From assembly GCF_007830295.1 (NCBI RefSeq), contig NZ_VLKC01000002.1:4289185-4353184 (forward strand): DNA of 64,000 bases, read 5' to 3'. Of the stretch, positions 59,851-64,000 are shown in pieces. The notes beneath the pieces are model-generated. The model was given only the letters and a program-made list of their open reading frames with translations, did not search any database and was not told the origin of the DNA. A program made the translations under genes and the position numbers. The stretch is from Sporomusa sp. KB1. GTDB taxonomy: Bacteria > Bacillota > Negativicutes > Sporomusales > Sporomusaceae. Position 1 is the stretch's first letter, and each line of letters starts with the position of its first letter.

Positions 59851-60522
59851 ATGGAAGTTAAAACAGATTTACTTGAAAAAGGTGCTATCGTTCAACGTGA
59901 CAGAGAAACATACGCAATTGCGCCACATATTCCTGGTGGTGTTATTCTTGATATTAATGTACTTAGAAAAATTGCTGATGTTTCTGAAAAATATGGTGCC
60001 AAGGCGCTTAAGCTGACTTCGGCACAGCGGATCGCTATTGTTGGTATTCCTGAAGATAAAATTGACGCTGTTTGGGAAGAACTTGGGATGGATAAAGGTG
60101 CTGCAGTTGGCCTTTGCGTCCGGAGTGTGAAAATTTGTCCGGCAACTCATTTCTGTAAACGTGCACAACAAGATGGATTAACTTTAGGTCTTGCCCTTGA
60201 CAAAGCGTATCATGGTTTGGAATTGCCTGGTAAGATGAAATTTGGCGTTAGCGGCTGTACTAACTCCTGTGGGGAGAGCTGGGTTAAAGATATTGGTCTT
60301 GTTGGTACGAATAAAGGCTGGAAAATTGTAATTGGCGGCTGTGCCGGTGCTAAACCCAGAATTGCCGATCTGTTAATTGAAGCAGTACCTCAAGAAGAAG
60401 TACAGCCGATTATTGATAAGATAATTGCTTACTACAAAGAAACTGCCCGTAAGCATGAACGCCTTGGTATGCTGATAGACCGGCTTAGTCTTGAGGCGGT
60501 AAAAAAAGGAATATTAGGTTAA
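59851..60522 (+). CDS. Small siroheme nitrite/sulfite reductase-like protein
   Basis: The 223-residue protein has one ferredoxin-like half domain (GGVILDINVLRKIADVSEKYGAKALKLTSAQRIAIVGI) and one siroheme/[4Fe-4S] domain with ligands in KICPATHFCKRA (C-x5-C) and GCTNSCGES (C-x3-C). It is about half the size of classical enzymes and resembles the small DSR-like proteins of anaerobes. Redox partner and substrate unknown; no siroheme genes are near. Confidence 0.88.
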   Translation: MEVKTDLLEKGAIVQRDRETYAIAPHIPGGVILDINVLRKIADVSEKYGAKALKLTSAQRIAIVGIPEDKIDAVWEELGMDKGAAVGLCVRSVKICPATHFCKRAQQDGLTLGLALDKAYHGLELPGKMKFGVSGCTNSCGESWVKDIGLVGTNKGWKIVIGGCAGAKPRIADLLIEAVPQEEVQPIIDKIIAYYKETARKHERLGMLIDRLSLEAVKKGILG

Positions 60523-60540
60523 AAGATAAGTCTTAGTTGT

Positions 60541-60583
60541 TAAAAAGATAAAGCGTCTGCTCGTCAGGCGCTTCATCTTTTTA
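60541..60583 (+). terminator. Intrinsic terminator
   Basis: AAAAAGAT-A-AAGCG pairs with CGCTT-C-ATCTTTTT; AT-rich stem with T-run. Confidence 0.78.
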
Positions 60584-60655
60584 ACAAGGTTTATAGAAAT
60601 TTTTACAAAATAGCGTTATACTGTCTATAGAGAGTTGCTTAAGGGGGCGATTGCT

Positions 60656-61906
60656 ATGCAAGCTAATAATTTATATGATATAAAATGGGTTCTTACACAG
60701 ATAGAACAAGTATCCCAATTTAGTCAGGATAACGCTGGCATTACCCGCCTTGCATTCACTCCCGCCGATCATCAGGCCCGAAATTATATCATTAGCCTGA
60801 TGCAAGCAAGTGGACTTACCGTACATATTGATGCCATCGGCAACATCATAGGACGATTTCTACCAGAAGGCATTGACACTGATAGTAGCCCGGCTGTTGC
60901 AACAGGCTCTCACCTTGATACAGTGCCGTCAGGCGGCAAATATGACGGTGTCCTTGGCATCGTCTGCGGTTTGGCAGCAATTAACCGTCTAAAGTCGTGT
61001 AGTGATATCAGGCATCCTCTAGAAGTGATTGTTTTTGCCGCTAAGGAATCCAGCCGTTTTAACTTGCCAACTATAGGAAGTAAAGCTATGGCTGGGCTGG
61101 TTACTGCTGCCACCCTGAACGCGATTAAGGATCAGGACGGTATCGCTTTATCAGCCGAACTAGCTGCTATCGGATTCCAGACTAAGCAGATTTCCACTGC
61201 GAACCGCTCCAAGAATAGTATAAAAGACTTTGTAGAACTGCATATTGAACAAGGGCAAGTTTTAGAACAAGGACGAATTCGTATTGGCATTGTTGATAAA
61301 GTTTCCGCCCCTACTAGATTGAAAATAATCGTACTAGGAACAGCTGGTCATTCTGGTGTTGCCCCTATAGAGGAGCGTCAGGATGCGCTTGTAAGTGCAG
61401 CCATGATTATTTTGGCTATTAGAAATATTGCCGCTGAATATGAGTACCAAGGTGCGGTGGCTACCGTCACAATTTTAAAAACCTATCCAGGCACTATTAA
61501 TGTAATTCCAGGTAAGGTTGAAATGTGGGTAGATATTCGAGGTACAGAGCATGAAAGCATAATTGAAATATTGCAGGAAATTAAAGATGCTGTCAGTTCC
61601 ATTGCCGATGATTATAATACCCCGATTGCAATTGAAGTGTTGTCATCAGAAAAACCGGTACTTCTTGACGATACTATAAACCAAATAATGGAAGCTGCTT
61701 GTTGTAAATTAAAGCAAACCAGTGTACGGCTTGATAGCCGTGTTGGCCATGACGCTATGAATATAGCACATATAGCGCCTGCCGGCGTAGTATTGATTCC
61801 CTGCAAGGATGGTATTAGCTACAACGCTTGCAAAGAGGTAGCTCCTGATGACATAGCGGCTGGTCTTGATGTATTAACAGAAATCCTATATCAATTAGCC
61901 AAATAG
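60656..61906 (+). CDS. Zn-dependent hydantoinase/carbamoylase (M20-type amidase)
   Basis: The 416-residue enzyme starts at ATG 60656 behind AAGGGGGCG. It has GSHLDTVPSGGKYDGVLGI (metal His and Asp), the KESSRFNLPTIGSKAMAG block and HIEQGQVLEQ, and a dimerisation domain (GTAGHSGVAPIEERQDAL). Family members hydrolyse N-carbamoyl-amino acids, ureidoglycolate or allantoate. The usual metal-ligand Glu-Glu pair reads KESSRF here. Confidence 0.87.
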   Translation: MQANNLYDIKWVLTQIEQVSQFSQDNAGITRLAFTPADHQARNYIISLMQASGLTVHIDAIGNIIGRFLPEGIDTDSSPAVATGSHLDTVPSGGKYDGVLGIVCGLAAINRLKSCSDIRHPLEVIVFAAKESSRFNLPTIGSKAMAGLVTAATLNAIKDQDGIALSAELAAIGFQTKQISTANRSKNSIKDFVELHIEQGQVLEQGRIRIGIVDKVSAPTRLKIIVLGTAGHSGVAPIEERQDALVSAAMIILAIRNIAAEYEYQGAVATVTILKTYPGTINVIPGKVEMWVDIRGTEHESIIEILQEIKDAVSSIADDYNTPIAIEVLSSEKPVLLDDTINQIMEAACCKLKQTSVRLDSRVGHDAMNIAHIAPAGVVLIPCKDGISYNACKEVAPDDIAAGLDVLTEILYQLAK

Positions 61907-61941
61907 GCTATAAAGGCTATTTCTTTAAAGGGAGGTATATT

Positions 61942-62643
61942 TTGAAAATCGATGTTTGTTTTACTCCCAACGATTTTACCAGCAAAGACTATTATGGTTA
62001 CCATGCTGTGGTTATTGATGTGCTGCGGGCAACTACCAGTATTGCCACTGCGTGCGCCAATGGCTGCCAGTGTGTAATACCTGTGAAAACGGTTGAAGAA
62101 GCGTTCTCACTAAAAGCTAAAAATCCTGATGCAGTATTAGCCGGGGAACGCAGTGGTTTGCTTATTCCCGGATTTAACTTGGGAAACTCACCCTTTGAGT
62201 ACACCAAAGACCAAATATACGGAAAAACAATTGTCATGACAACAACTAACGGTACATTGGCATTAAACAAAGTGGCTGCTGCTCAAAAAATATATGTAAT
62301 GGCTTTTGCTAACGCCGCTTCCATAGTTACCGCTCTACACCAAGCACAAGAAAATACGATTATTGTATGCGCTGGCTCGGAGGGGAAATTCTCCTTAGAA
62401 GATGCTTTGTGTGCCGGTCTGGCGGCAGATTGCCTCAGTCATGAAGCTAAGCTAAGTGACACAGCATTGGCAGCGCAAGCTATGTATCGGGATTTTGCTG
62501 CCGATTTATTTGCAAGAGTATCCCAATCATCACATGCAGACTATCTATGTAATATAGGTTTTGAAAAAGATGTTGCTTTATGTTTGAAACAAGATACGAT
62601 AGCTGTTGTTCCGGTATTCGCAGCAAACGCTATAACTGCATAA
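61942..62643 (+). CDS. comB: ComB-like 2-phosphosulfolactate phosphatase
   Basis: The 233-residue protein starts at TTG 61942 behind GGGAGG. It has the ComB motifs VIDVLRATTSIATA, GERSGLLIPGFNLGNSPFEY and TTTNGTLALNK. ComB makes sulfolactate in coenzyme M synthesis, but bacterial homologues are widespread and their role outside sulfolactate metabolism is unclear. No comA or comC is nearby. Confidence 0.9.
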   Translation: MKIDVCFTPNDFTSKDYYGYHAVVIDVLRATTSIATACANGCQCVIPVKTVEEAFSLKAKNPDAVLAGERSGLLIPGFNLGNSPFEYTKDQIYGKTIVMTTTNGTLALNKVAAAQKIYVMAFANAASIVTALHQAQENTIIVCAGSEGKFSLEDALCAGLAADCLSHEAKLSDTALAAQAMYRDFAADLFARVSQSSHADYLCNIGFEKDVALCLKQDTIAVVPVFAANAITA

Positions 62644-62791
62644 CTGAATAAAATGCAACCGGGTAATCTCAACATGGCTTGCGCTACGACTTGGCACAAG
62701 CCGTGTTTTCTTTATTTTACCGCTATTATTTATGTAAGCTATATGATAGAATATCTTCGGATTCAAACCATAGACGAAAGGAGTATTTCTA

Positions 62792-63580
62792 TTGAAAAAA
62801 AAGGCAGTCGCTATCCTTTTGATGGTTTTCGCAATGCCGTTGTTTTCATCAGCAATGCCCCGAGCAGAAGCCGCAGTGTGGGACAATAAACTAGCTGAAG
62901 TCGTTACAGGAACGTCAACTGCTGACCAGATACAAGCGTTACTAAAATTACGTGAGACTCTAAAACAAGATGATAAGCAGGTTTTATGGGGAACTCTTGC
63001 CCAGACAGCGATCGATCAAACCGGAAAAACGGATATGGTAAATACTCTTGCTGCTTTGTCGCAGCAACTGTCAGCCCAAGAGCAAGCAACTGCTAAAGCA
63101 AACCTTGTTAAAGCAGTAGAAACCGCTGTGCGCAGCAAAGTAGATGAAACGGTTAAAGAAGCGGTAACTAATCGTCTGGCAGGATACCAGGATGAAGTTG
63201 CGCTGCTTTCTACATTACTCAATAGCAGTAATGACCTGACACCTAAAGCCGTACAAAATAACAACTCCCTTGCTGGTGCACCGCAAAACTATAGTAAGCT
63301 GATTAACATGACTGCGACAGCTTACGGTCCTGGTACAACTGATAATGGAAAATGGAATGACCTGACTTATGTAGGCGGCAAGGTTAAGAAAGGGGTAGTG
63401 GCCGTAGATCCTGCTGTTATTCCCATGGGAACCAAACTTTGGGTTGAAGGTTACGGCCAAGCTATAGCTGACGATCAAGGCAGTGCGATTAAAGGCAATC
63501 GTATTGATTTAGCGTTTAATACCAGACAAGAAGCGCTGGATTATGGGATTCAAAATGTGAAAGTATATGTTCTGAAATAA
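62792..63580 (+). CDS. 3D-domain cell-wall protein
   Basis: The 262-residue secreted protein starts at TTG 62792. It has a signal peptide (AVAILLMVFAMPLFSSAMPRAEA), a helical middle and a C-terminal 3D domain: MTATAYGPGTTDNGKWNDLTYVGG, GVVAVDPAVIPMGTKLWV and GNRIDLAFNTRQEALDYG with the three Asp residues. 3D domains are lytic-transglycosylase-like, as in MltA, YocH or Rpf-type proteins. The next gene is also for cell-wall work. Confidence 0.9.
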   Translation: MKKKAVAILLMVFAMPLFSSAMPRAEAAVWDNKLAEVVTGTSTADQIQALLKLRETLKQDDKQVLWGTLAQTAIDQTGKTDMVNTLAALSQQLSAQEQATAKANLVKAVETAVRSKVDETVKEAVTNRLAGYQDEVALLSTLLNSSNDLTPKAVQNNNSLAGAPQNYSKLINMTATAYGPGTTDNGKWNDLTYVGGKVKKGVVAVDPAVIPMGTKLWVEGYGQAIADDQGSAIKGNRIDLAFNTRQEALDYGIQNVKVYVLK

Positions 63581-63601
63581 CCGGCTTCGGCCGGTTTTTC
63601 T
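63578..63601 (+). terminator. Intrinsic terminator
   Basis: AACCGGC-TTC-GGCCGGTT followed by TTTCTTT. Confidence 0.8.
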
Positions 63602-63670
63602 TTGCTCATATCCCTTTGTGTAGTTGCATATATTTGGGAATGAATATGCTATCTACAAGGAGGGGACAAA

Positions 63671-64000
63671 GTGAATTCCATTTTATCGTTTGGATTCAGA
63701 AAAACATCGATATTTTATGGTATAGCGATTTTTGCTATTTTGAGTATTGTTTTTAGTATTATTGGCTTTGAGTATATGGATGAACAAGAACTAGCATCAA
63801 TAGATACCAATCAGCCAACCAACGCACCCACAGGTAAAGTGAGTGTAGTAATAAATACTCAATCTAAAGTACTTGAAGTTTATAATGATGATCAGATATA
63901 TAAAAAATACAGGATTGCAGTAGGCAAAAGCAAAACCCCGACGCCGATCGGAGAGTGGAATGTGGTATGGAAAGACTATAATTGGGGAACTGGATTTGGA
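63671..64000 (+). CDS. L,D-transpeptidase (YkuD family), 3' end outside the window
   Basis: A GTG at 63671 behind AGGAGGGG opens a frame that stays open to the window end (110 residues). It has an N-terminal membrane anchor (SIFYGIAIFAILSIVFSIIG), a linker rich in Asn/Pro/Thr, and the start of a YkuD domain (VVINTQSKVLEVYNDDQIYK, VGKSKTPTPIGEWNVV). The catalytic HGT-SxGC motif would lie beyond 64000. The enzyme makes 3-3 peptidoglycan crosslinks or attaches proteins to the wall. Confidence 0.87.
   Translation, partial: MNSILSFGFRKTSIFYGIAIFAILSIVFSIIGFEYMDEQELASIDTNQPTNAPTGKVSVVINTQSKVLEVYNDDQIYKKYRIAVGKSKTPTPIGEWNVVWKDYNWGTGFG

Overview
The window looks like a chromosomal segment of a diderm, spore-forming Firmicute of the Negativicutes (Sporomusaceae-like). 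The evidence is a conserved Bacillus-type core gene order (yqfC-yqfD-phoH-pgpH-ybeY-dgkA-cdd-era ... recO ... glyQS-yqzB-ppsR ... dnaG-sigA-trmK-yqfO), sporulation genes yqfC/yqfD, and a gene for an outer-membrane LptA/OstA-like protein (45383-45862) that a monoderm would not need. This assignment is inference; no 16S gene is present.

Layout. (1) 1-6060: end of a type I-B CRISPR-Cas locus: cas1 (cut by the window edge), cas2, a structured leader, and an array of 54 repeats and 53 spacers. An IS3-family element has inserted inside repeat 49. (2) 6061-15322: an accessory, rearranged zone. Two nearly identical 0.8-kb copies of a HAD-phosphatase gene (6248-7055 and 14170-14968) flank a cyclic-di-GMP riboswitch followed by a radical-SAM RiPP operon: ABC exporter, DUF1854-like protein, SPASM radical SAM enzyme, a Cys-rich precursor with a C-x3-C ladder, and a ClpP-like protease. 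The zone also holds group II intron RT relics, an IS200/IS605-type end relic, palindromic repeats, an orphan degenerate CRISPR repeat, a candidate tiny hydrophobic toxin gene with antisense promoter, and fragments of a lasso-peptide B2 gene and an ABC exporter. (3) 15543-24429: a lasso-peptide-like cluster: GNAT, DUF, three phage-tail-collar proteins, a precursor, Asn-synthetase-like cyclase, two HPr-kinase-like proteins, a sulfotransferase, a PqqD-like RRE and a nucleotidyltransferase. It has no intact B2 leader peptidase. (4) 24456-27013: a sulfonate/taurine/nitrate-type ABC importer. (5) 27244-52700: the housekeeping block, with a T-box before glyQS and four tRNAs after sigA. (6) 52746-53104: RNase P RNA. 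(7) 53270-58476: two glutamine synthetases (type III and a long type I-like), each preceded by the same promoter/operator and an ANTAR-like attenuator, with a phosphinothricin-acetyltransferase-like gene between them. (8) 58606-64000: GNAT, ferritin-like protein, small siroheme reductase, carbamoylase, ComB-like phosphatase, 3D-domain wall protein and the start of an L,D-transpeptidase.

Strongest leads: the c-di-GMP-switched Cys-ladder RiPP operon; the lasso cluster with two kinases and a sulfotransferase whose B2 and exporter look destroyed; the twin attenuators on the two glutamine synthetase genes; repeated use of apparent AUA (and one CUG) start codons behind good ribosome-binding sites; and an orphan CRISPR repeat next to a candidate small-toxin locus. 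All calls come from reading the sequence and from family knowledge; no database search was made.
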